NCBI GenBank assembly: GCA_030706605.1
Contig: JAUZOE010000029.1
Location: 1-51,164 of the forward strand
Reading direction: 5' to 3'
Source of the DNA: Bacteroidota bacterium
GTDB taxonomy: Bacteria; Bacteroidota; Bacteroidia; Chitinophagales; Chitinophagaceae
DNA length: 51,164 nucleotides
Numbering within the stretch: position 1 is the stretch's first letter; every line of letters starts with the position of its first letter. The notes under the pieces were generated by a model, which was not told the DNA's origin, ran no database searches, and worked only from the letters and a program-made list of their open reading frames with translations. Below, piece by piece: positions 42,822 to 50,768 of this stretch. Position numbers and translations under genes: made by a program.

Positions 42822-44657
42822 ATGAAGCATTTAAAATCTTTAAACAAATATTTCTGGAAATACAGGTGGCTGTTTTTACTAGGAGTAGTATTCATTATTT
42901 TGTCAAACTATTTCAGGATACTGGCTCCCCAGTTTACGAAATATGTTTTGAATACCGTAGAAATCAACCTGCAGAAAGGTCATGCAACACCAGAAGCAAA
43001 AATGATCACCCATTATGATCCTTTGGTGAAAGATTTTATCCGGTATTTTAATACTAAGGATACTCCATTTAAAACAAAAATATTATACTCAGGTATCATC
43101 CTTTTGCTACTGGCGCTTATAAGTGGATTTTTCATGTTTTTGATGAGGCAGACAATCATTGTAATGAGTCGTCATATTGAGTTTGAACAAAAAAATGAAA
43201 TTTTCCGGCATTACCAGCTATTGGATACTAATTTTTATAAAACGCATAACACCGGTGATCTCATGAGCCGGATTTCGGAAGATGTGAGCAGGGTGCGTAT
43301 GTATACCGGGCCGGCTATTATGTATTTGATTAACCTCGCTGCCACTATTGGGTTTTCTGTTACCTATATGTTGAATGAAAATAAAGAACTCACGCTTTAT
43401 GTGCTGGCGCCATTGCCCTTACTGGCGTTTACAATTTATTATGTGAACACGGTTATCAACCGTAAAGCCGATAAAATTCAATCACTTCTTTCTGATCTTA
43501 CTACTAATGCCCAGGAATCTTATTCCGGTATCAGGGTAATTAAATCATTTGTTCAGGAAAAAGCCATGCTGGGCTTTTTCGAGGAGAATAGTGAACAATA
43601 CAGGAATAATTCTATCTCGCTCGCAAAAACAGAAGCTATCTATTTTCCTTCTATGGGATTAATGATTGGACTGAGTACCTTACTCACCATCATGATTGGT
43701 GGATTTTATGTAATAGAAGGAAGTATATCTATTGGGGTTATAGGAGAATTTATTCTATACGTGCTTTTGCTTACTTTCCCGGTAAGTGCCATTGGATGGA
43801 CTGCAAGTATGATTCAAAGAGCAGCAACGTCACAGAGACGCATAAACGAATTTTTACATACTGAACCGTCAGTGAAGAATGAACCGGAAGCAAGAGAAAT
43901 GACCTTAAAAGGAAATATAGAATTTAAAAATGTGGATTTTATTTATCCCCATACCGGTATTCATGCCATAAAAAATTTCTCACTAAATATAAAGAGAGGA
44001 GAAAAAATAGCCATCATAGGGAAGACAGGGGCTGGCAAATCTACCCTTGCTCAATTGATGCTGAGGATGTATGATCCTCAAAAAGGCACATTATTTTATG
44101 ATGGGATCAATATTAAAGATATTGAGTTGAGAACACTTCGTTCACAAATCAGTTATGTGCCCCAGGATGTTTTTTTATTCAGTGATACGGTAGAACAAAA
44201 TATTGGTTTTGCATTAGACAAACCGGGGAAAGGGGAAGTGATTCTGGCAGCTAAAAATGCCGTCGTAGAAAAAGAAATTGAAACTTTTCCTAAGGGGTAT
44301 CAAACGCTGATAGGAGAGAGAGGAGTAACACTTAGTGGAGGTCAAAAGCAAAGAATATCTATTGCCCGGGCTTTGATAAAAGATCATGAAATTGTAATTT
44401 TTGATGACTGTCTCAGTGCTGTAGATGCAAAAACCGAAAATGAAATTATCTCGAATCTTTACAGTTATCTTGAAACTAAAACAGCTGTAATTATTACTCA
44501 CCGGATATTTTCTCTTTTTAATTTTGATAAAATTATCTTATTAAAAGATGGAGCTATTGCCGAACAAGGTACCCATCAATCTTTGCTCGAATGGAATGGA
44601 TTATACGCTGAAATGTACCGCCATCAGCAGGACCAGGAAAGAAATCTGGCACAATGA
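42822..44657 (+). CDS. MsbA-like ABC exporter (fused permease and ATPase)
   Basis: A 611-residue ABC half-transporter. Residues 1-340 hold six membrane spans (WLFLLGVVFIILSNYF, IILLLLALISGFFMFL, VLAPLPLLAFTIYYV, LTIMIGGFYVIEG). The ATPase domain has Walker A GKTGAGKST near residue 407, the Q-loop VPQDVFLFSD, signature LSGGQKQRISIARAL, Walker B IVIFDDCLSAVDAKTE and ITHRI. It could flip a lipid-linked glycan, lipid A or another lipid; family alone does not decide. As the next gene after the polysaccharide run it might supply the missing flippase function, a guess. Its own promoter in 42737-42821 is unclear. In Walker B the catalytic Glu is replaced by Asp (FDD). Confidence 0.92.
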   Translation: MKHLKSLNKYFWKYRWLFLLGVVFIILSNYFRILAPQFTKYVLNTVEINLQKGHATPEAKMITHYDPLVKDFIRYFNTKDTPFKTKILYSGIILLLLALISGFFMFLMRQTIIVMSRHIEFEQKNEIFRHYQLLDTNFYKTHNTGDLMSRISEDVSRVRMYTGPAIMYLINLAATIGFSVTYMLNENKELTLYVLAPLPLLAFTIYYVNTVINRKADKIQSLLSDLTTNAQESYSGIRVIKSFVQEKAMLGFFEENSEQYRNNSISLAKTEAIYFPSMGLMIGLSTLLTIMIGGFYVIEGSISIGVIGEFILYVLLLTFPVSAIGWTASMIQRAATSQRRINEFLHTEPSVKNEPEAREMTLKGNIEFKNVDFIYPHTGIHAIKNFSLNIKRGEKIAIIGKTGAGKSTLAQLMLRMYDPQKGTLFYDGINIKDIELRTLRSQISYVPQDVFLFSDTVEQNIGFALDKPGKGEVILAAKNAVVEKEIETFPKGYQTLIGERGVTLSGGQKQRISIARALIKDHEIVIFDDCLSAVDAKTENEIISNLYSYLETKTAVIITHRIFSLFNFDKIILLKDGAIAEQGTHQSLLEWNGLYAEMYRHQQDQERNLAQ

Positions 44658-44677
44658 TTTTTTGAATGAGCATTTAT

Positions 44678-44707
44678 TTTGCTAATCGAAAAACAATTTT
44701 ATCTTTG
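44678..44707 (+). promoter_or_regulatory. Bacteroidota-type promoter of the PUR-alpha gene
   Basis: TTTG at 44678-44681 and TATCTTTG at 44700-44707 with 18 nt between them match the -33 TTTG and -7 TAnnTTTG pattern of the Bacteroidota primary sigma factor. The GTG start is 44 bp downstream of the -7 box, leaving room for a leader. Confidence 0.7.
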
Positions 44708-44751
44708 CTTCTATTAAAGAAGTGTTATAAATCAACTAAAAAATTCAAAAA

Positions 44752-45246
44752 GTGGCGTACGAAAACAATGACAAAAAGATGGAAAGTGTTTACAGCCAAC
44801 GTATCAGGGCAGGTAAACGCAGAACTTATTTCTTTGATGTAAGGGAAACACGTGGTAACGATTACTATCTCACGATTACTGAAAGCCGGAAAAGATTTAA
44901 TGAAGATGGTTATGACAGGCATAAAATTTTCCTGTACAAAGAAGATTTTAATAAATTCCTGAAAGGAATGACGGAAGCCATTGATTATGTAAAAACAGAT
45001 TTGATGCCTGATTTTGATTTTGATGCATTCAATCATGAAAATTCAGAAAATTATGAAGGGCATTCTACTGAAGTAAAAAAAGAAGGGGAAGAGGTTACGG
45101 AAACTCTTTCTGAAGAAAAAGCAGAAGAAGCCCCTACAGAAATTACATCGGCCGCTACTCCGGAAATTGAAAAAATAGAAGATAAAGAAGACGATGATCT
45201 TCCCCCTGCAAGCACTATAGAGCACGAAGAAGTAGATAAATGGTAA
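44752..45246 (+). CDS. PUR-alpha-like nucleic-acid-binding protein (DUF3276)
   Basis: A 164-residue protein. Residues about 9-85 are the DUF3276/PUR domain: SVYSQRIRAGKRRTYFFDVR, the second strand set DYYLTITESRKRF and KIFLYKEDFNKFLKGM. It is widespread in Bacteroidota and binds single-stranded DNA or RNA in related PUR-alpha proteins. The C-terminal half (from about 100) is a low-complexity Glu, Lys and Thr tail. The start is GTG 44752 (MAYENNDKKMES). It has its own promoter and a terminator after the stop, so it is a stand-alone gene outside the glycan locus. Confidence 0.92.
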   Translation: MAYENNDKKMESVYSQRIRAGKRRTYFFDVRETRGNDYYLTITESRKRFNEDGYDRHKIFLYKEDFNKFLKGMTEAIDYVKTDLMPDFDFDAFNHENSENYEGHSTEVKKEGEEVTETLSEEKAEEAPTEITSAATPEIEKIEDKEDDDLPPASTIEHEEVDKW

Positions 45247-45270
45247 TACTATATTAGGAAATTGATAAAA

Positions 45271-45305
45271 AAAATCCTCTCAGCTTTTGGGAGGATTTTT
45301 TTGTT
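45271..45305 (+). terminator. Rho-independent terminator after the PUR-alpha gene
   Basis: Stem AAAATCCTC (45271-45279) pairs with GAGGATTTT (45291-45299) across an 11-nt loop and runs into a T-tract. The A-run on the other side makes it usable on the minus strand too, where the GH16 gene ends about 40 bp away. Confidence 0.85.
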
Positions 45306-45345
45306 TTTATGGAAGCATGGTCTTCGTTTCGGTTGATTTTTTGCC

Positions 45346-46137
45346 TTATTTTTTGGATACTTTTTTATAAACTTTGACATAATCAATGATAAAAACATCC
45401 GGAAATACCGTGTGCACAAGATCCCCGGCCTCATGTGGAATCTCCATGCTAAGGATGATATATTGCTTAACATGTGATATGCCCATATGAACTTCATAGA
45501 ACTTATACCCATCTATATAAAAAATGTATTTTTCAGGAGTCCATTCGAGTGCGAACTTGTGGAAGCCTTTACTAACTCCTTTAAGATAGCTTTGCATACC
45601 ATGGGTAGTATGCTGTGATGGGCCATATGGGCCCCACCAAACATTGTGTGACACAATATCGGTTCCTAATTTTTTAAAAAATTCCATGATATCTATTTCC
45701 GCTCCGTATAGCGAAGGATTGTTATCTCCATCTGACAACTGTGGCGATTGAAGCCAGAAAGCACCCCATACACCGGGCGATTTTTGTAGTTGTGCCCTGC
45801 ATTCAAAATATCCATATTTAGTCATAAACCGGTCCTGGGTCCCAACGGCACTAATAAGCATACTGTCTCCTTTTTTTAAGGCAAATAATTTCAGGTAACC
45901 GTTTTCCACTTTCATCGCTTCATCCGATACATATCCTAAGGCCCTGGCTCCTTTGCCCCGGATATTCCATTTAGTAGTATCCAGTTTATTGCCATTAAAT
46001 TGATCTTCCCAAAATAGCTTGTATCCTAATTGTTGAGGGGTATATCTTTTGTTTGATACAGGTCCCTGGGCGGGTCTTTGTGCCAGGCAACTGATAACTA
46101 TAAAGATTCCTGGTATGATTAAAAAATATCTTTTCAT
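45346..46137 (-). CDS. Glycoside hydrolase family 16 protein
   Basis: A 263-residue GH16 enzyme. The N-terminus FLIIPGIFIVISCLAQ is a signal peptide with a lipobox-like VISC, so it may be a lipoprotein. The fold shows KLFWEDQFNGNKLDTTKWNI, FECRAQLQKSPGVWGAFWLQS and the catalytic ExDxxE as EIDIMEF (nucleophile and acid/base Glu), then HNVWWGPYGPSQHTTHG and FALEWTPEKYIFYIDG. GH16 members cut beta-1,3 or beta-1,4 glucans or galactans. It lies 77 bp downstream of the esterase on the same strand and may form a glycan-degrading pair with it. Substrate cannot be told. Confidence 0.93.
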   Translation of the reverse strand: MKRYFLIIPGIFIVISCLAQRPAQGPVSNKRYTPQQLGYKLFWEDQFNGNKLDTTKWNIRGKGARALGYVSDEAMKVENGYLKLFALKKGDSMLISAVGTQDRFMTKYGYFECRAQLQKSPGVWGAFWLQSPQLSDGDNNPSLYGAEIDIMEFFKKLGTDIVSHNVWWGPYGPSQHTTHGMQSYLKGVSKGFHKFALEWTPEKYIFYIDGYKFYEVHMGISHVKQYIILSMEIPHEAGDLVHTVFPDVFIIDYVKVYKKVSKK

Positions 46138-46214
46138 TTTTGATTAATATACTCCTGCCAGTTTTCTTAATATATTTACTGCAGGAAAAAATTTGAAGTA
46201 AAAATCTCTATTGT

Positions 46215-47075
46215 TTAATCTTGTTTGATTATGCGTTTATTTTTATTCTGTTGAATAAGTTCCAAATATGCAACAGCATATCGTTGCCCAAGAATTCTTT
46301 GCGATTTTGAGTTGAAATGAATGAAATCTTCTTTAGATTTCAAATCACCTGTATGGACTAAAGAACAATACTGATCAGAAAATGCTACATGATCAATGGT
46401 TTTATTGATGGATTCCCAATTTCTTTTTGTGCTAAGTTTTACCGGGTAGGAACCCAATTCACCTATAAGGATCGGGAGTGAATCGTCATGGGCATATTGC
46501 CTGAAAAATTTAAAAAGTTCTTTTAAATTATTTTCATATGCAGGTATTTTATCTGCCTCCGCATCACTTTCTCCCTGGTGCCAAAGTATGCCTTTCAAAT
46601 GGCCATATTTCTTTGCAAGTTCAACTTTCTCCATAAAATTACTTTTCAGATGAATATCCCTAAATGAAGAATCATTAAGCCAAAAGTTTATTGAACTTCC
46701 CCCAACAGCACAGGGAAGCAGTAAGACGACAATACCCTTATTAAGATGATTTATCAATTCCCGGGCGAAAGACATGCCACAATCAAGTCCTTGTAATCCG
46801 GGTTCGTAAAAATGCAATGGTTCTTTTGCCCTGATCAATTGTTTTTCTTTATTTATAGAGATGATCCGTGGGTTGGGGAGGGTATCCTGGGGTTCAACAA
46901 AAGCCCGGCCTGCCATATTTGACTGACCCGCCATTATGAAAACGCAAACATTTTCTTTTGGAGGAAGAGATGTGACAAAAACTGTTTTTTTGGGGAAGTT
47001 AGTTGTACGATTTAAAGTGTTTTGCCCAATAGCCAACAAAGGAAAAATTGAAATCAAAAATAAAAGTTGTTTCAT
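46215..47075 (-). CDS. SASA-type carbohydrate esterase (sialate O-acetylesterase-like)
   Basis: A 286-residue SGNH-like esterase from ATG 47075 (MKQLLFLISIFPLLAIGQ, a signal peptide). A longer frame from 47099 would put MNKSLFVK before the signal and is less likely. Family motifs are VFIMAGQSNMAGRAF (nucleophile Ser), VLLLPCAVGGSSINFW, GILWHQGESDAE and DFIHFNSKSQR with the Asp and His of the triad. It should remove acetyl groups from polysaccharides in the periplasm or outside. It sits just upstream of the GH16 gene. The enzyme set is the counterpart of the acetyltransferases encoded upstream. Confidence 0.9.
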   Translation of the reverse strand: MKQLLFLISIFPLLAIGQNTLNRTTNFPKKTVFVTSLPPKENVCVFIMAGQSNMAGRAFVEPQDTLPNPRIISINKEKQLIRAKEPLHFYEPGLQGLDCGMSFARELINHLNKGIVVLLLPCAVGGSSINFWLNDSSFRDIHLKSNFMEKVELAKKYGHLKGILWHQGESDAEADKIPAYENNLKELFKFFRQYAHDDSLPILIGELGSYPVKLSTKRNWESINKTIDHVAFSDQYCSLVHTGDLKSKEDFIHFNSKSQRILGQRYAVAYLELIQQNKNKRIIKQD

Positions 47076-47099
47076 CTTTACAAAAAGGGATTTGTTCAT

Positions 47100-47492
47100 T
47101 TTAAATTTTCAAATAACATTTTTTCACACTTAGTTTATGAACTTTACTATACAGGAATTTTTTCAAAATACTTACATAACGAAAATAATGATTAATACCT
47201 TACTATTTTCTCTAATTCTATTTTAGTGTTTTTGAAAAACATAGGGAGTGCCCGGGGAGCACAATGTATAGTATTGGGTTCTTTAGTTTTAACCTGGAAA
47301 GTCCTAAACCCTTTGGTTGCACAAATAGAAAAGTATTATTGTGTAATCTATAATCTATAAAAAAATAGGTCATCCTGTTTCTACAGGATGACACTTTACG
47401 ATTGCTTAATATAATCTTATAAGATTCTTAAATGATCAACGCTGAGTCAGGTATATTTTGGTTGATTAATACTAACATGGTGTAAATCATAC
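47100..47492. other. Intergenic region with ndk terminator
   Basis: About 390 bp with no gene. On the minus strand it holds the terminator of ndk (47361-47392), and presumably the esterase promoter in the AT-rich part near 47100-47220, which I cannot pinpoint. I see nothing else. Confidence 0.6.
47361..47392 (-). terminator. Rho-independent terminator of ndk
   Basis: Perfect 10-bp stem GTCATCCTGT (47369-47378) with ACAGGATGAC (47383-47392) and a TTCT loop. Read on the minus strand it is followed by CTATTTTTTTA, a T-tract, about 100 bp after the ndk stop. Confidence 0.8.
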
Positions 47493-47909
47493 TTAAAACT
47501 GCTCCAGTTTACTAAAGAAAAAATCGCCTTCAATTTTTGCATTGTCATCGCTGTCGCTTCCGTGAACTGCATTTTCACCAATTGAAGCTGCGTACAATTT
47601 TCTTATGGTACCTTCTGCTGCCTGGGCAGGATTAGTAGCCCCGATCAATTCCCTGAAATCTTCTACTGCGTTTTCTTTCTCAAGAATGGCTGCTGTAATG
47701 GGACCAGAGCTCATAAATTCAACTAATTCCCCATAAAAAGGCCGTTCTTTATGGACTGCATAAAATTCACCTACTTTTACTGCAGAAAGGTGAGTCATTT
47801 TCATAGCTACAATGCGAAAACCTGCTTCATTAATCATTTTTAAGATAGCGCCTGTATTTCCTTTGGAAGTAGCATCAGGTTTGATCATTGTAAAAGTTCT
47901 GTTGTTCAT
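47493..47909 (-). CDS. ndk: Nucleoside-diphosphate kinase
   Basis: A 138-residue housekeeping enzyme that moves the gamma phosphate between nucleoside triphosphates and diphosphates through a phospho-histidine. [20 protein letters not shown] opens the fold, [19 protein letters not shown] is the nucleotide site and [13 protein letters not shown] contains the active histidine. Length is standard. The gene stands alone with terminators on either side, so it is outside the glycan locus in function. Confidence 0.97.
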   Translation of the reverse strand: MNNRTFTMIKPDATSKGNTGAILKMINEAGFRIVAMKMTHLSAVKVGEFYAVHKERPFYGELVEFMSSGPITAAILEKENAVEDFRELIGATNPAQAAEGTIRKLYAASIGENAVHGSDSDDNAKIEGDFFFSKLEQF

Positions 47910-48031
47910 TATTTTTATTTTTGGCTGCGAAGCTAATAATTTAATTGCTGAATAATTGAATTGTTTTAATTCCTTAACTCTTATTATATTCTTTAATGAC
48001 TTTTATGCCTCTCTTACTAAGGTATAATCTT

Positions 48032-48069
48032 AAAAAACCGCTATGGAATTACTTCCAAAGCGGTTTTTT
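48032..48069. terminator. Bidirectional-looking terminator between ndk and the T9SS gene
   Basis: AAAAAACCGCT (48032-48042) pairs with AGCGGTTTTTT (48059-48069) across a 16-nt loop. T-runs on both strands make it usable either way; it lies 20 bp after the stop of the minus-strand T9SS gene. Confidence 0.85.
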
Positions 48070-48088
48070 TCATGTTGTAAGGTTTTTA

Positions 48089-49735
48089 TTATCTTTTTTG
48101 CAATTTGCTGTTGTAATTAATATCATCATTAGAAATGCTCAGGTAATAAACACCAGGGCTTAAAACCGGTAAGTTACCTATCTGGATAGAGTTATTTCCT
48201 TTATTTACCTGGATTGTTTTCTGGAATACTGGCTGGCCGATAGTGTTACGTAAAACCAGGGTAGCATTATCTGTTTTTGAAGCGCTAAATGAAGTAGTAA
48301 AATTGTTTACAAAAGGGTTAGGGAAAACTTCAATGCCATTCTTTAATCCTACAGCTATTTTTATAATTGGAGAGAATACAAATTTGCCATCAATATCTAC
48401 CTGTTTTAGACGATAATAAATATATTGGCTACCTGGCGCTCCATTATCCTGGTAAGTGTAGTTTTTTGGAGAATAACTAGTTCCTGCACTTTTTACAGAA
48501 GTTACTAAAGAGAAATCCTGTCCGTCTGTGCTTCTGAATAGATCAAAATGATCACTGTTTATTTCCTGGCTGGTTTGCCAATCAAGAAAAGTAGTTCCAT
48601 CTGAATATCTTCCGTTGAATGAAGATAATATTACCGGTGTAGGTCCGCATGAATTTACAATAAGTGTATATTCATTAAAATACCGACAATCAGCATTAGA
48701 TAAACCGGATTGAGAAGTAGATACTACCAGTCTGTATTTATATCCATTCATAGAAGAAGAAACATTGCTAAAAGAAAGAGGAAGTGTATAGCTATCACCA
48801 ATGAATGTAGCTTGTTGCCCTGAGGTACTGTCCACAAAAGTGACTCCTCCATCAATACTCTTTTTCCATTTGTACCATGTATTGGCATGAGTAACATCTG
48901 TAACAATATAATTTAAGCTAAGGCTGGTTCCATCGCAAATATTATTAGGAGCAGCACTTCCATTTGCACTTTTAATAGCAATATTTGATTGGGTAACATT
49001 GATTGAAATATCATCTAATCCTAAATCATTACCGTTAGCAACTGCTGTAGCATTTACTACCTGTAAGTCCACAGTATTAGTAGTTGCTGTAAAAGTGCCA
49101 CCTACTTTAACCCAGGTGGGTGTGCTGGTATAAGCAATCGGACCGGAGGTTGCAATTACTGAACCATTCACCTTAAATGAAATATTAGGTTCAGAGCCCG
49201 GAGTGGCAGCGGAACTACTTGAAGGCAAAATGTTAAGCACCCACGCAGAAAATTCATAAGTAGTACCTATGCAAACGGGGATTGATTTTATTTGGTAAAA
49301 CAGGGCACTCTTTGTGTTATTCGGGGCACCATTCACAGCCATAAAATAGCCCCCATCTCCTGTATGGTCTTTGCCTCTCCAATCACCTTTAATACAATTT
49401 CCGCCGTTAGCATCACCTACATTTTTGATAATAGTATAGGTAAATTCGGGACCTAAGCCACCACTTTTATATACATAAGTATAATCTGAACAAGGCAGAA
49501 AAGAACCACCGGAAGAACATCCGGATAGTGCATTGCCTATATTATTTACAGGACTGTAAGTTGCCGCGCCGGATTTTGTACAACTTGCCGAACTTGAACT
49601 GCTTGTATTAGGGGTAATATAAGGGGTACTGAAAGTACCTTTGGCGCCTAATAAATTAGGACCAACCTGCGCAGTAGAAGATTGGTAAGAGCCAATACAT
49701 AATGCCAATATTACTATTGAGTAAAAAAGTTTCAT
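48089..49735 (-). CDS. Secreted surface protein with T9SS type A sorting domain
   Basis: A 548-residue protein. The N-terminus LFYSIVILALCIGSYQSSTAQ is a signal peptide. Residues about 60-245 look like a beta-sandwich, carbohydrate-binding-like module (EFTYTIIKNVGDANGG, GYFMAVNGAPN, FSAWVLNILPSSSS, LQVVNATAVANGNDLGLDDI). An Ig-like part with TWYKWKKSIDGG follows. FDLFRSTDGQDFSLV begins a second beta domain. The last 80 residues are the type A sorting domain: IEVFPNPFVNNF, VLRNTIGQPVFQKTI and LSPGVYYLSI, ending in KLQKR. It is exported by Sec, then type IX secretion, to the cell surface. It may adhere to glycans. No catalytic domain was found. Confidence 0.9.
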   Translation of the reverse strand: MKLFYSIVILALCIGSYQSSTAQVGPNLLGAKGTFSTPYITPNTSSSSSASCTKSGAATYSPVNNIGNALSGCSSGGSFLPCSDYTYVYKSGGLGPEFTYTIIKNVGDANGGNCIKGDWRGKDHTGDGGYFMAVNGAPNNTKSALFYQIKSIPVCIGTTYEFSAWVLNILPSSSSAATPGSEPNISFKVNGSVIATSGPIAYTSTPTWVKVGGTFTATTNTVDLQVVNATAVANGNDLGLDDISINVTQSNIAIKSANGSAAPNNICDGTSLSLNYIVTDVTHANTWYKWKKSIDGGVTFVDSTSGQQATFIGDSYTLPLSFSNVSSSMNGYKYRLVVSTSQSGLSNADCRYFNEYTLIVNSCGPTPVILSSFNGRYSDGTTFLDWQTSQEINSDHFDLFRSTDGQDFSLVTSVKSAGTSYSPKNYTYQDNGAPGSQYIYYRLKQVDIDGKFVFSPIIKIAVGLKNGIEVFPNPFVNNFTTSFSASKTDNATLVLRNTIGQPVFQKTIQVNKGNNSIQIGNLPVLSPGVYYLSISNDDINYNSKLQKR

Positions 49736-50285
49736 TCTTTTGTAGTTTAGAGTTTAAATAAATTGTAAACGGGAATACAAAAGATATGTGGATTGGTACC
49801 GGCTTAACTTTTGAAAAGGGGATTATTCAATTAAGAAGAAGATAGGGTAGCTAGGGGGCTATTTAACTTACTTAATGTGGAATTTTAAGAGATAATTGGA
49901 TCTGGAGAATCTGCCTGTGTAAAATGCAGATTTATTATAGTGATGTAAAATTAATAACATTTTCCAAATATGCAAATTTTTTTCAATTTTTTTTCTTAAA
50001 AATTTAGAAATAGTTATTTTATGCTATACTTAACTGCCGAGGATAAATTAATTCGCAAAAAATCGTTCATCATTTTAGGCATTGAAGATGCATTACAATT
50101 CAAAAGAATATTTTTTAGCAGTCACTTCTTAAACATAAACAGAGTATGAAAAAGCCTATAATTTATATTATGTTAAACAGGCGCACAGCCTACGTTTCAG
50201 CCCACCCTTTCTTTTCTTTTTTTTCTTGCCATTGCCACCGACAGTATTAGGTTTATAAGTATATTGTGGTATCTAAAAATTAAAT
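49736..50285. other. AT-rich intergenic region
   Basis: 550 bp without a strong gene. A 42-codon frame at 50021-50149 (MLYLTAEDKLIRKKSFIILG, then IEDALQFKRIF...) is possible but unsupported. The region should contain the promoters of the flanking genes that read away from it, but no clear TTTG/TAnnTTTG pair was found. Confidence 0.5.
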
Positions 50286-50768
50286 ATGACAGATAACGAT
50301 GCAATCATATTTTTAGCTGATGAGATTATAAAGCATGTAAAAAACAGAATTGAATTTGATTTAAATAGTCAATTAATTGCACTTAAAATCGAGTTTAATT
50401 TAGATAATCAAAAAATTACTTCTGATAAAACCGATTTTACAGATGAAGAAATAAAAATATTTACTCTTATTCAACAAATACCAAATTATCAAGTAAGAGA
50501 TTTTATGATTGACGAAGGTTATATAAAAGAATCAGATGCACCGAATTTTTATAAGCTAACTAAATTAGGAAGAGAAATAAAATCCGTAGGAAATATTTCG
50601 AAATATAAAAGACAAAAAGAGATTCTTATTAATCAGATCGAACTGGATAATCGTCAAGCCCGATTAAATCAAAAACTGTTGGTATATGGTGCGATCGGCG
50701 CAGCTGTTGGAGCGATTGGTCTTGTAATTTGGGAAGTATTTTTGTTTTTCTATTGTAAGAAGCAATAG
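50286..50768 (+). CDS. Small C-terminally anchored membrane protein, unknown function
   Basis: A 160-residue protein. Residues 1-50 are helical and acidic (AIIFLADEIIKHVKNRIEFD). Residues about 55-100 have a winged-helix-like outline (TDEEIKIFTLIQQIP, then YQVRDFMIDEGYIKES, FYKLTKLGREIKSVG), where the L-T-x-x-G-R-E end resembles the wing of DNA-binding domains. A basic coiled segment (KRQKEILINQIELDNRQARLNQ) leads to one membrane span (YGAIGAAVGAIGLVIWEVFLFFY) at the C-terminus. It might sense or tether something at the membrane. I recognise no named family. Confidence 0.65.
   Translation: MTDNDAIIFLADEIIKHVKNRIEFDLNSQLIALKIEFNLDNQKITSDKTDFTDEEIKIFTLIQQIPNYQVRDFMIDEGYIKESDAPNFYKLTKLGREIKSVGNISKYKRQKEILINQIELDNRQARLNQKLLVYGAIGAAVGAIGLVIWEVFLFFYCKKQ

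Noticed and set aside
48089-49735. Exosortase client candidate
   Set aside because: The C-terminus is a type IX secretion domain (VFPNPF ... SPGVYYLSI) with no hydrophobic anchor before the basic end.
50021-50149. 42-codon frame MLYLTAEDKL...
   Set aside because: Short, AT-rich, with no motif or clear ribosome-binding context; noted only within the intergenic entry.
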